Positions 1 to 11,575 of a stretch of DNA of 64,000 nucleotides are shown here, one piece after another. Origin of the DNA: Diphasiastrum complanatum (taxonomy: Eukaryota; Streptophyta; Lycopodiopsida; Lycopodiales; Lycopodiaceae); contig CM055095.1 in the NCBI GenBank assembly GCA_029204225.1, forward strand, positions 58,922,865 through 58,986,864. Reading direction: 5' to 3'. Numbering within the stretch: the stretch's first letter is position 1; every line of letters begins with the position of its first letter. The notes beneath the pieces were generated by a model. It did not search any database and had not been told where the DNA came from. It saw nothing but the letters and a program-made list of their open reading frames with translations. The translations under genes and the position numbers were made by a program.

Positions 1-1119
1 CGTTGCTACAAGTGACAATCTCTTGATGTCTTAAGTGAGGCCCCTCATTCAAAAATGAAAGTCAAGCATGGTTAAAGTTTTCTTATCAACTCCTTCAAAT
101 GCCCAGCAGAGTTTTGTTTCGAGAGCGTTGCTATAATCTTGACAAGGCAAAGTTTGTCTACTCTCAAAAAATAGTTCAGTTTTGTGAGGTAAAAGGTATG
201 CCCACATTGTGTTATAATATAATGTTAAGAAGAGACTGTTGAACAAAGAAGAGTATATTTAGCATGTTCAATGTGTTGATCTATTAGAAGCTTCAACGCA
301 TTGATATAAGATTCATTGAAAGTTAAAAATCTTCTTGATTTTCGCAAAGTATTGAACTTACCACCGTCAATTTCTATTCATCAAGTACAAATTGATGGGA
401 TGACAATGTTCACACTTGGGCAGAATTCCTTCCACCCTAGATAAGGCAGGCCTCTAGTTGGTTTGTGTGGATCAGCTCACCTCAACATTCCAAGCCCAAA
501 TGTATTTAATCTTAGGAGGAGTAAACACTCCAAGGGGCCTTACCTAGTTGGTATGTTCAACTTCTGTCATGTGCTACAATGTGACGACTAGGTAGCTTGT
601 GAACTTGGGAATTCCACTCAAGTATGAGACCTCCTTTGTTGGGTAATGTTGGATTTGAAATTGTTTGTAGCATGTATAGGTATTGCAAGGAAAAAATTGG
701 AGTCTCTTCTGAGCTTCCCTCGAACCTTAAAAGTGTGAAAGTGGGATTCAAAGTGAAGCACGGAAACCATGAAATGACTATTGTCTCTGTGTTACGAAGT
801 TTTGATCCAGATTCCGAGTGCACCATTTATTTTGGAATTGAATTATAGTACCACTGTTCTAGGCATCGTCTATGCTCTAAAGGCATGGCGTGACTAGTTG
901 TGTAGTATAAATGCATAGTCTAAAATACTTACATGATTACCCAAATGTTAAAAGGTTCAAATCCATTGTTGTTTATAACTTATCCAGGAATCTCATGTGA
1001 AAATCAAGTCAAAATTTATCAGCCACAATAAGGTAGTAGATGCCTTATCTTTGTGACTGTGTAACATTATTTGGTCCGATGTGTTGAATCTTGGCATACT
1101 TTGGAAAATGCTGTTTCAG
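1..1119. other. Gene-free stretch upstream of the PIG-M exons
   Basis: I see no exon that continues PIG-M toward its N-terminus: none of the conserved N-terminal segments of that family is readable in any frame. The stretch is therefore a long intron, or inserted sequence interrupting the gene. A short plus-strand phrase NKVVDALS at 1027-1050 resembles the end of a Gypsy RNase H domain (NKVADALSR), followed at once by a stop; this is only a hint of a retroelement relic. The 75-codon open frame at 624-848 has no recognisable motif. Confidence 0.4.
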
Positions 1120-2352
1120 GTCGCTTGGTGGAAGCAGCCATTTGGTATGGTGTTGCTGTACATTTCAGAATCTATCCCATTATTTATGTCCTTCCAATTC
1201 TTCTTATTCTAAGTGACAACTATGTGAAAGGAGCGAACGTGCTTGACTTCTCAAATGTCAATGCACAAGCTGCTGAAAAGCATGAATCTGTTGACAATGT
1301 TCAAAGTTCTTGTTCAATTGCGAATCATGGCCAAGATATTACCTCGTTGCATAAGAAGACACATAAATCTATCCTGGGTGATTGCTTTCATGCAGCCCAG
1401 TGCCTCAACAGACACAGGATACAGTTTGGATTAATTTCTGGAGCTGTGTTCTTTTTGCTAACAGGAATCTGCTACAAACTATACGGTACAGATTTTCTTC
1501 ACGAAGCTCTATTGTATCATGTGACACGCACAGACCCCAGGCACAACTTTTCCATCTATTTTTACTATATTTACCTCCATCAGAACTATGGATTTTCAAT
1601 AATTGAGCGCCTTGTTGCATTCATTCCACAAATGTTCATGCAAGTGGTGTTGGCAGCCTATTTCTTCAAAGACATTCCTTTTTGTCTTTTTTTGCAGACG
1701 GTGGGGTTTGTTGCATTCAACAAGGTACAACGATTACTTTCTGTGCTATATGACAGTTGTAATTGATTTCCTTTAGAACGCATATCAATGGTTTAAGATG
1801 ATCCTTTAGAACGCATATCAATTGTTTAGGATGCATTTTTGGAATTTCTTATGATGTAAAAATTCTTGAAGACTAGTCATTTTTTATTGAGTTCTCCAGT
1901 GTGTTTTTTGACTTTACCTCTTTAAAATATTGCAACTGTTCGTTTTGTAAGACTCTGAAAACATTAGATGGTATCCACTCTGATTGTTTTTCAGTATAAG
2001 TTGCTGACACAATTCTACTTAATGAATCCAGGTAATTACTGCACAATACTTTGTGTGGTTCTTTTGTCTGCTCCCCCTCATCTTACCATCAATTTCTCTG
2101 AAGTTCAAATGGAAAGGTGCATTATGTATGGCTTTGTGGAGTGGAGCACAGCTGCACTGGTTAGCATGGGCTTACTTGCTGGAATTCCAAGGGAAGAACG
2201 TTTTTTTCCAGCTCTGGTTGGCAAGTATCATTTTCTTCGCAGCAAATATGTTCATCATTTCCATCTTCATCCTTTCTTACTCACGAAATAATACACAGCT
2301 TGACAGCAAAACCAGTTTATCCATCCCGGCACATCACAAAAAGTCTGAGTAG
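1120..2352 (+). CDS. PIGM (PNT1): GPI mannosyltransferase 1 (PIG-M), 3' part, two exons
   Basis: Catalytic subunit that adds the first (alpha-1,4) mannose to the GPI anchor precursor from dolichol-phosphate-mannose on the lumenal side of the ER; in Arabidopsis it is PEANUT1. Exon A runs 1120-1724 (acceptor cag at 1117-1119, donor gt at 1725) and exon B 2032-2352 (acceptor ending 2031, TAG at 2350-2352). The 307-bp intron is phase 0. Exon A opens in mid-codon and contains the family segments [28 protein letters not shown] and GFVAFNKV; exon B continues with [15 protein letters not shown] and [14 protein letters not shown], as in animal PIG-M. Many hydrophobic segments fit a multipass ER protein. 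About 307 residues are visible of an expected 420-450, so roughly the first 110-140, including the catalytic DxD loop, are missing. No frame break is seen in the visible part. Recognised by similarity from memory. Confidence 0.9.
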
Positions 2353-2422
2353 TAAAAAATCACATGTGATGCCAGGCATCCTGTGATAGCACTGTCCCTG
2401 ATGCAATGACAGAGGATTGCCT

Positions 2423-2511
2423 CATTGATTCTTGAGATTGGCCTGAAAGAATCAGAAAAGTTCCTTCATTGATTCTTGAGATTGGCCAGAAAGAATCAGA
2501 GAAGTTCCTTC
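2423..2511. repeat. 44-bp tandem duplication in the PIG-M 3' flank
   Basis: Two near-identical units beginning cattgattcttgagattgg start at 2423 and 2467, differing at only a few bases. It lies 70 bp after the PIG-M stop and is probably within its 3' untranslated region. Confidence 0.8.
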
Positions 2512-4677
2512 AGATTTCAGATATGACAGTCTTTTTCATGTAGCATTCATTTCTCAAGCAGTTAGTGCTCATGCTTTGTTGTCGTATAATCTAAGTGTTG
2601 ATTAGATGGCTGATTAAGATCCACATATTTGTTGCACTCAGTTTTACCTCATTACCAAATTCAATGCCACAAAAGATCATCATTCTTTGAACCTCAAATA
2701 ATCAATTGACGCCTGTATTAGTTGCAGTCATACTTGTCATTATCAATAATCACATTGAGTTAATTACAAAGGAAACCCAACACATTGGTCTCCGTATAAA
2801 TATGTGAAATTGAATCCAACATATCTCAATGTGTTCACCTTGATTGCTTGGCTTTAGCGTACGTCAGCATATGGAACCTCAGTGTATACGTACATACAGA
2901 ACTCTAAACTTCTTTTTAGCATTAGCGTATGGTTCAAGGCCCTGAATACATTCAATCTTGAAACTTGCTGCAGTGGGACCTTTTAGAAAACTGCAGGTTT
3001 GGATAAGGTCGGAAGATTTCAGCCCTAATCCTAAAAGGTTCTCGTAAGGGCCTTCAGACTAGCTAGTATAAATGTAAGAGCTTGATTGATTCTATTGATG
3101 TGAATGCCTTATTGGTGGCTCACTTGTAGTTCTTTTGAGGAGCACTCTCTCTGTCTCTCTCTCTCTCTCTCTCTGGTAGCTATTGGTGCTCATATAACAT
3201 TCTGACCTTTTTTTTGAATGCATAAGATTCTACCTACTACATGTACTCTCTAGGCATGTGGAGAGCTTTCTTCCCAAGGACTGAGCTCTATAGTGTTTTT
3301 ATCATCATCACGAAGGCCACCAATAGTTGGTATCGATCTCTCCACCAATTGACCTATTTCAAGCAGTCGTTGTTTCCATCTACAATAATTCCATTGTCTA
3401 CTGTCAACAAGTAGTTTTCCGCGATACCTTTTCACTTGTGATCGATCTACAATCAACTGCAAAGATCATGCTTGGGCACCAGTAACCGCAAGTGAATCAC
3501 CTATCTTTAGCTATTTGGTTGTGGACTCCCTCTTTGTCAATGGTTTCACCTTAGGCATCAGTTGCATCAACAATCAGTTTGAGGGACCCATTTTATTGGA
3601 GTGATTGGGATGTAGATCTATTCCTTATTAGCCCTTGACCTCCATTACCTTTGTTGCCTTACCTGCAATTGAATTGAGCTGCCTCTAGCTTTGACAGCTG
3701 AGCTGGCATTTACATCAAGTGAACCACTTACATGTTATGATTTTAGCATGGGGGATTTTTTTTTGACAATTACATATGGAGTAATAGTTATTCAAATGGT
3801 TGATGTGGTGAATTGGGTATTTTAAGCTACTGTTGAACATGATATTCATAGTTTATCATCTTTGTCAGCAAAAATTTGTGATAACTCCTTGTAGGAGGAT
3901 GTGCCGCCATATTAAGTTATTTGCTTGGTATGACTAGGCAAGTGCTTGAAACTATAGTGCTTTGGCTCTCAAAATATTTGTGATCAACCAGTTGGGAGGC
4001 CAATGCAAAGTGCTTGTACAGACTGTCACTAGATGATCTTATATTACAACGTGGTTAACTCCACCGCAGTATGTCGATGCTATTTATACATCTTTGATTG
4101 CTATTGCTAGTCCTACCACGAGACAATTATATAGGTCTCGTCCTATGTTAATTAGGTGGGAAACAAATGGGAGATGATTGATATTCGCACCAATATTTTT
4201 TGTCGTAAGTGTACAAGCCCATACCATCATACTAACTAAGGTTCATAGACAAGCACCCAATGTTGTTGATGCTCTTCATACTCATGATGATGATTCAAAG
4301 TTATATTTCTAAATTATAGATGAGTTACCAAGGCTATCCTCCATGGATACACATCCCTCTTGATGATGCAAAGTGCCATACACAACCAAACTATGCTACT
4401 TGCGCTAGTAACCTAGGCTACAACTCATAAGAATGCAAGTGCATATTGCTTTGGTTGATGGAGATGAATTCAGTTGATGGGTATAGCCATTTTACATGCT
4501 AATAGAGAGGAGGAGACTACCATTTTGAGTGCTCAAAACATCCTCATGTGCTAATGCTTTCATGCTTTGCTCTTGTTTATGTTTGCTAATTATTTTCCCT
4601 TTTTGCATTTTTCTTATTTTATGTTTTTAATGGCTTTTTCAATAGTATGTAGTGTTGAGCACATGAGCTAACTTCCC

Positions 4678-4736
<59 letters not shown>

Positions 4737-7200
4737 TCCTTTCACCCTGATCAAGGATGTTGGTGTTAGTTTGGAGCTAGAGTTAGTGTGCTCTTGAGTT
4801 GGTTAGTGTAGAAGCAACTAATCATTGTTAGATCACCTATCCTTGTGTTGTAACCCTTCTTGACAAGCGGAGGGTTGCTCACCATCTATTCCTACACCCT
4901 ACAATGACAATAAAGAAATAGAGATTGCAATGAAAATTACAGTCTTGCTAAAAAAAGTCGTCTCGTCTATATCACATTTTGCTTTGGTAAGACTCATCCC
5001 ATTCATTGGAATTTTAATCTTCACTACATACTCTCAATCGTTATCCATGTCACACCTTGCCAATATCTAAAGATTGGTTTCACAATCAAACATTAGTGTT
5101 AGTACCATACAAATTTAGTATCTAATTTGATCCTTTAAAATGCTAGTGAAGTGCTTTATGGTTTTCACTAGGATACACATATGGCATTTTAGGTACATTC
5201 TCTTTGGTTATATTCCATGTGACTTTTTGCTACTCGTAGTGCAACGTTTTTAGTTTTATGGCATTGTACGTGTCCTCTTATCTCATATTATTTCAAATTC
5301 GTAAGCACGAGTCTTTTTTTGTTGTTTTCTGCCTCGTCATAGAAATGATTAGTGACTAATTTGAGATTTTAAAACGCATGCTTTTCTACTTGAAAAATAT
5401 ATTTGAGCTATTTTATATCTCAAGAACATTGTACACTAGAATGATTTCAGGTTTTTCTTGATAAATTTAATCCAAACTCAATGCAAAAGGGACAAAAATA
5501 GGATTTCAAAGAGGTGTGTTCAAGACAATATATAGTTTGTTTGAAAAACATACAATAATTTTATGTTTCAAATTATTTTTTATAGTTTGTATAGTTGTCA
5601 GTAACTATGATGACTTCATGGTTGAGCTAGTCAATAGATTTCCGACCTTTGAGAACATTATTTGAGGGAATTGAATTAGGGTTTCAATGAGCCATGCTCA
5701 AGACATCATCCACTATGGCTATGAAAGTGTTCCACCAACTTTTGAAGAAGGTAAAGTTGTGATTGCCAATCAAATCATTCTGATCACTTAATAACATTAT
5801 TTAATCTAGGTTACCTTTCAAGCTTATTATAATTAGAGAATAATGAGTATAGTAGTTAGTAGTACATGTAGAAGATGTGCAAATGTTCATTTCAAATTGC
5901 ACATTTTTAGGGTTTTACAAACTTTATACAAGAGATATCTTAATGAGATACTATGAATAATATATATATATATGAATAATTGTCTTTGATCTTGGACTCC
6001 ATTAATTTGGACATAATAGTAATGAAAAAACAAAAAACACAAATTCCGTACTAGAATGTTGGATAAACAATATCACAATTTGTTATCCATGTATATTATA
6101 GCTAGCAGACAATGTTTCCAGTTAGAAAAAGAAACCGTATTTCTATTATTTGCCAAATAATAGAACGCTAATAACATGTTTTGGCACTAAATTTTTATAT
6201 GTAATGACTAATATAAATCTAGCATCCAAGAACAACCAATTTTTCGTAAATATATAGTGTAAGGTAAATGTACTCTTTATATTAGCAGTATATCAATATG
6301 AATGTGGGTTTATGACGTATTCTAATCCCACAATTGCCAAAGCAACCTATTATCTAAGTCAAGCTTGTTGCAATCTTTTTAAGTAGTAGTGAACAAGAAA
6401 TTCATTAGGAGTCAAAGTGAAAGTAAAACATATGCATGGTAAAAAGTACAAACAACAGCTTAAACCAGGATTGTAAAGGCCACTGGACGCTTCTTTTAGA
6501 TTGAAACGTTGTTAGTAGTTTCAATATATAAGTTTTCCAACAGCAAAGTATGTTATTTTAAAAGTAGAAAATAGATACTAAAGGTTATGTCCATGTAGAT
6601 GGACGTATCGCTTATATTGTATGTTATGTAGTTTAGTCAAAAGAAGTTGTTGTCTAAGCATAGACCGAACAAACTTACAAAATCTACCAATAACCATAAA
6701 TTTCTCAATTTTGTATGGTTATTGCAAATTGTACCAACACCCATGGCCTTTATGTAATACCCATGGCCTTTATGTAATACAACACCTTAATATCAAGAGA
6801 ACTAGTCATCGTTGTTCTTAGTAAAAAAATGTTCTTACTAAAGACAACCATATTTTTAGCTTTGTAAACACCTTCATTGCAGTTTTCTATTGCGTCAAAA
6901 TATATGGTTAACTCGCAACTTACGAAATACAGTACCATGTAACACAACATAGGTAGTTTCAGTGTTACATCTTGCTAACAAGAAGACAACCATCATCGTT
7001 ACTCAATACTAGTCAAAATGCTGTGACTAATTTGTAACACGATCATCCACTAAAAACCTCCACTATAAAATGAATAATGACAAGTGGGTATTGTCGTAAA
7101 AGTCCAATAGACATGAACGACCAAATTAGGCGTTATCCATATTACACAATTTCAAAAATAGGTAATTGCTATAGACCAACATCAACTTACTAGTTAATAA
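2512..7200. other. Long AT-rich gene-free stretch
   Basis: I find no convincing gene or domain here. Open frames are short and lack motifs. Contents that can be named are a (CT)n run at about 3145-3174, a 55-bp (CT)n run at 4680-4734, a short (AT)n at about 5958-5972, a 20-bp tandem duplication near 6739-6778 (acccatggcctttatgtaat twice) and a stem-loop at 6809-6846. The rest looks like ordinary intergenic plant DNA or very old retroelement remains. Confidence 0.5.
4680..4734. repeat. (CT)n microsatellite
   Basis: An uninterrupted run of CT dinucleotides about 55 bp long, flanked by ordinary AT-rich sequence. Confidence 0.97.
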
Positions 7201-7226
7201 AGCATAGTAGCGTTCAATTAATGACA

Positions 7227-7240
7227 ATGCCACGTGGCAT
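7227..7240. promoter_or_regulatory. Perfect palindrome with G-box core
   Basis: ATGCCACGTGGCAT is a 14-bp perfect palindrome containing CACGTG, the G-box bound by plant bZIP and bHLH factors. A second CACGTGG occurs near 7377. No gene start is recognised nearby, so a regulatory role is only possible. Confidence 0.3.
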
Positions 7241-8080
7241 TACGTGGGTCCAAAATCCTTCGGCCCGAAATTTCCTTGTGCCCATAAATTTCTGGTCCCG
7301 AAATCTGCCGGTCTTGAAATGTCTCGGGCACGCAGGTAGAGGCTAGCACAGCGGGCAGGGGCGCATGACTCCTGGGACACGTGGGGATCAACGCAATCCC
7401 CTCCGTGCCAATCAGAGACCAGGAGTGCCAAGAAGAGACGAGGAAAGGACAGAAGCACACTTCTGGAGTCAAACAAAAGAAACCAGCAACAAAGAAGAAG
7501 CCAGAAGACTAGAGTAGTGTCCACGTAGCCCACGCAAAACAAGCACACCAAGAACTAGAAACTAGAAGAGCAAAGAACACCATAAGAAGCGCACCACCAT
7601 CAGAAAACAAGGAGCTCTACAGCCAAACAGCAGCAAAACCGACCACTGGGAAAACGTAGCAGCAAACGAAGTGCAAGCAAACATGTGCCCCAGGATAAAA
7701 ATAGAATAGCAAAACAAGAAGGGTATGAAAGCGCTGCAATATAGAGGAGAAGAGCACCAACGCCCAGAAGTGCAACGAGCAGGCCAGCCGCAGAGGAGGA
7801 AGAAAGTGGCAAGAGTAAGCAAAGGAAAGTGAGCAAAGAAAGAAGGTGAAAGAAGCCTCCAAAAAAAAAAAAACCAAAATCAACGGACCGTAAAATCAGT
7901 TTTTAAATTTTTACAAAGGAAATGGTGATGCCTCACAGAACGTAATCTGTGGGGCAAATTTTTTTTTGACATTTTTTCTTTTATAGGCAACGATCACCTT
8001 ATCGCCCGGAAGGTGCGTGTAAAAAAAAATTTATGTCAAAAAACAAGAAAAAAAATGTAAAAACGGAATTTACGGAAGGA

Positions 8081-8178
8081 AAGGGCCGACTCCTCGGCCC
8101 TTCCACCCGCAGAAGACCGTGCGCCCTCGGGCCTCCACCCTCGGGTGCACAGTCTTCCGGGGCGGAAGGGCCTCGGAG
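8081..8178. repeat. Long imperfect hairpin of about 36-bp arms
   Basis: The arm at 8090-8126 pairs with 8143-8178 with only a few mismatches, around a 16-base loop. A second, mutually exclusive stem is nested at its left: aagggccga (8081-8089) pairs perfectly with tcggccctt (8094-8102). The arms are GC-rich within A-rich flanks. It could be a DNA-transposon end, a cruciform-prone site or a small-RNA precursor. Confidence 0.75.
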
Positions 8179-8349
8179 CAGGACCTTCCCCCCCCATAAA
8201 AAAGAGAAGGTGTCCAAGCCAATCAAGCACAGACATCGTACCAGTGCTTGCGGAAAACTTTTTTTTCAACCTAACACAACCTATTAATTTTTTTTTTTGT
8301 AGGCTTTTTAACAACTCATGGGCCAAAAGCCTACGATTTTATATGGAGA

Positions 8350-9610
8350 AGGCTTAAAAAAAAAACTTTCAAGAAGGCTCTGATAAAAGTTTGGCTCATT
8401 GTTCGGTAAAGTCAGCAAGTATAAGAATGGAATCGACATCTTTTTCCAAAAATCAACTGTGTAAAAAAATTATAGAAAATTAACTTTTAAAAAATCAACA
8501 ATATTTTCTAGATGCAAGCAAAATTTTGTTTAATGTTTTCAAATACAAGAAATTTATGTGTAATAAAGTAGGTGGATTCATATAAACCTCATGTTACATA
8601 GCTTTATTAAGCCAATAGAATTACTTATTAATGTAAATTTGTATTATTTTGCCAGAAGCAAATTGAGATGCAAGATTCAAAAGAGAAGATTTTTGAAAAA
8701 TCAACAACTTTCAAAAAACTACAAGAAATTAGGGTGATGCAATAATCAATATCAAAATGTTAAATTTTCACATTTTGATTTTAATAATGATGAAGAAATA
8801 CTTGTATGATTTTTCTATTTTAAAATAAGTAAAATGAAATGCATTTGTTAACACTTTATTATGGGCCACTCAAATAAAGTATTAAAGCCTAGAGCCATAC
8901 TAATCATTTCTAAAACCTTAAACCAAAAAAAAATTTATATGAAAATAAAAACCTATAATTTAGTTTTTGATAGGCTCATAACCTATAAGTGCTCAAACAT
9001 GTAGGTTATGAGAACCTATAAAAATTTTCTTAGTAGGTGATTTAAAAAACTGGTAGTCTTTTTTCAATGGATTATAGGTTTTTGGCAAGCATTGCATCGG
9101 ACCAACAAGAAGAGTACAATACAAAATAAACTGTGGAACACATAATTAGACATGATGACAGAACGAAGAAGACAGGAAGCACTAAAAACCGCAATATGAA
9201 AGCCATAGAAAAAACGACAATTACAATCTATATAAAACAAAAGAGAGAGAAGAAAGTTAATCACAAATGGAAAACCGACGAAAAGTATCCTAAAAAAATT
9301 TTAAGGAGAGAAAAAAACATCACAGTAAAATCTTGTATGAACCAGAGCTAAAAGCATTAACAACTTAAACCGAACTAAAAGCTGATAAGAGGAATTTTAT
9401 CAAAATTAAAAGGTGTTCAAAAGTTAAGTCAGAGCACAAACATCATATAGTCTGGTCATCAAAACTGGCGACAGTCCTAAAGTCATATCGAAACTGTCAT
9501 AAGACGATTGAAACGCAAAATCTCTAGTCAAAAAAACTGACAAAGCCATACGACAACAACTGGAGTTCATGAATCAGTTGATCTGTTGGGTATCTATAGC
9601 TAGCAAAACA
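8350..9610. other. AT-rich stretch with no gene seen
   Basis: No domain is readable. Open frames such as 9064-9351 are lysine-rich, reflecting A-rich sequence. Several poly(A) and poly(T) runs interrupt it. Confidence 0.5.
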
Positions 9611-9619
9611 ATATTAGAA

Positions 9620-10620
9620 TTATAAAAAAAAATCATATAAGAGTAATAAGCCACTTCGATATGTTGCTCCTTGCATGAAAAATAGGATTGCTTGCCAATC
9701 TTTGGCTGAAAGGTTATCACAAAAGATGATTAGTAAAAAATCCAACAAGTGAAAATCCATTACCATCCTTTTGATCCATAGCATCTCCTTTGTACAAGAT
9801 GAAAGAGCTTTGTACTCTGCCTCACTAGACGACAATGAGATAGTAGCTTGTTTTTATGACATTTAAGAGATAGCTCCATCACCTATGAAGATGGCATGTG
9901 CACTTATAGACTCCCTATCCATTTGATCTCCAGCAAAGTTCGAATTTGAAAATCCAAACAAGTGAGGTGATGATCCTCCATAAACAATGCCAAAATTACT
10001 AGTTCCCAAGATGTATTTCAATACCCTCTTGCCTAGTTTCCAATGCTCCACCATGCATGAATTGGCTTAGCCTACCCACACAATAGCTTAGATCAAGTCT
10101 TGTGATGGTTAGATATATTAGTGAACCAACTAGCTTCTTATAGAGAGTAATGTCCCGAAGGATCTTTCATTACCTCTTATAGTGAGCTTTACACTTGACT
10201 CCATTGGTGTATCACAAGACTTTGCATCTACCATTTGAAATCTTTTTAGAATAGATTGAGCATACTTCTCTCGACAAATGAAAGCAAATTGAGAAGTTCT
10301 AAAGATCATGCACATCAAACTTTTTTTTTAGCACCATCTTGATATCATCTATATCTTGCTTGTTGCCTCCACTAAAAATGATATCATCCACATAGATTAG
10401 GAGAATGGTAACATCATTTCCAAAAAATCCATAGTAAAGTGAATGATCATACTCACTCATCTTGAAATTTTGAGAAAGAAGAAAAGTGTTAGGCTTAGCA
10501 TACCAACTCCTTGGTGCTTGCTTAAGACCATATAAACTCTTTTGTAAAAAACAAACATGATTTGGCTTGCCATGTGAAATATAGCCTAGCCCTCGGGTTG
10601 CTCCATAAATATTGTAGGAA
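9620..10620 (-). mobile_element. Copia relic: reverse transcriptase end and RNase H
   Basis: Reading the minus strand from 10620 down, one sees the Copia RT core IYVDDIIFSGGNKQDI (catalytic YVDD near 10380-10410), then YAQSILKRFQMVD and the CDTPME segment (10130-10318), the connection segment GKRVLKYILGTSNFGIVYGG (9863-10054) and the RNase H segment SSSEAEYKALSSCTKEMLW (9620-9835). The order is that of Copia pol. Frames change between these pieces and stops intervene, so it is dead. The gag, protease and integrase parts are absent. Confidence 0.85.
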
Positions 10621-11575
10621 AAATAGTAATTATTCTTCCACAGAGAACACGATGCAAGTTTGAATAAATCAAACTAATATCAGTGTCTTCAATCACGATT
10701 TTATCTGATCTATGTACTAATAGAACAACATTTGTTGTGATTGAATATGCGTGTGGAAACTATATGCGGAAGTAAGAGACAACTTAAGCCTTTTTATACA
10801 ATTAAAAACTATTGATCAAAAATGTGAATCCGATTCATCAATATACATCTCTTGTTATCTTATCTCGCTGTTGTGTCTCTGATTGAGTGAGAGAGTTACA
10901 ACGAGTAGTGCACATGTATTTATATTGCTACAGGACAGGTCCTTTGGCCTTTTATTTACAGGTCTTTTGGCCTTTCAATGCTGTAACAGTAGATATCTAA
11001 CCGTTTACGACAGTTGATATTCAAATAGACGCTCTATTGCCAGGCTCGAATAAAATCTGTTCGCGAATAATTCGCGACAATTCATCTCTTTGTCTCAGCT
11101 TCGTGTTTCGCGAATTATTTGCGACACTTGTCTCTTCGTGACATTTTCGTCTTTCGCAAATTGTTCGCGATAGATGACAATTCTTGAGCTTGAAGAAAAA
11201 ATCTAGTATATTTTGCAAACTGTTCGAGATAGTTTTGCAACAGGTGAGCTTGAAGAACAGTCCATAAGATTTTGCAAATTGTTCGAGACAATTTTGCGAC
11301 ATCTGAGGCTTGAACAAGAAACAGAAAAATTTTGCGACAAGATTCTGTTCGCGAATCTTTCGAGCTTCAACAAGAAAGCCACGAGCTTCTACAAGAAACT
11401 GTTTTGCAAATCTTTCGAGTTGACTGCAAGACAAATTCCGTGAATCCTTCGCGAGTCTTTTCGAATTGATCACGAATAGATATGTTTCGAGTTCGCATTC
11501 GTTTCTTTCTCATCCTTTGTCAAGTTAACTGCGCGCCTTGTTGGTAGAATCAAGATCTATTTGATCAGTTATTCT
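10621..11575 (-). mobile_element. Probable Copia 3' LTR (minus-strand element)
   Basis: This non-coding stretch directly follows the pol end of the minus-strand Copia at 11576-14440 and so sits where its 3' LTR should be. Read on the minus strand it has a TATA-like caatataaatacatg box (around 10915-10930) and a leader-like region; 11040-11460 holds six TCGCGA palindromes (11061, 11072, 11108, 11165, 11349, 11449). No second LTR copy was found in the window, so the limits are estimates. Confidence 0.5.

Larger units (their letters stand above)
7200..8230. other. GC-richer island with strong strand asymmetry, no gene recognised
   Basis: This kilobase is visibly richer in G+C than its flanks. 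Its plus strand is strongly purine-rich between about 7430 and 7880, which makes long open frames on the minus strand (7218-7472, 7240-7551, 7562-7883) whose products are only strings of Leu, Phe, Cys and Ser. I read those as composition artefacts, not genes. The segment starts near a perfect 14-bp palindrome with a G-box core (7227-7240) and ends with the long hairpin at 8081-8178. It could be the LTR or leader of an unrecognised element. Confidence 0.4.

Noticed and set aside
624-848. A 74-codon plus-strand frame considered as an upstream exon of PIG-M.
   Set aside because: It lacks the membrane character and conserved residues of the PIG-M N-terminus and ends in a stop.
3817-4330. Possible Gypsy pol relic (PNVVDALH-like phrase near 4258).
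   Set aside because: Only one short phrase resembles RNase H; no second motif in the right order supports it.
7218-7883. Several overlapping minus-strand open frames of 78-103 codons rich in Leu, Phe, Cys and Ser.
   Set aside because: They overlap one another in all three frames and reflect a pyrimidine-rich strand; no domain, signal or splice logic supports them.
8033-8357. Open frames on both strands across the hairpin.
   Set aside because: They arise from GC-rich hairpin arms lacking stops and from A/T runs; no motif.
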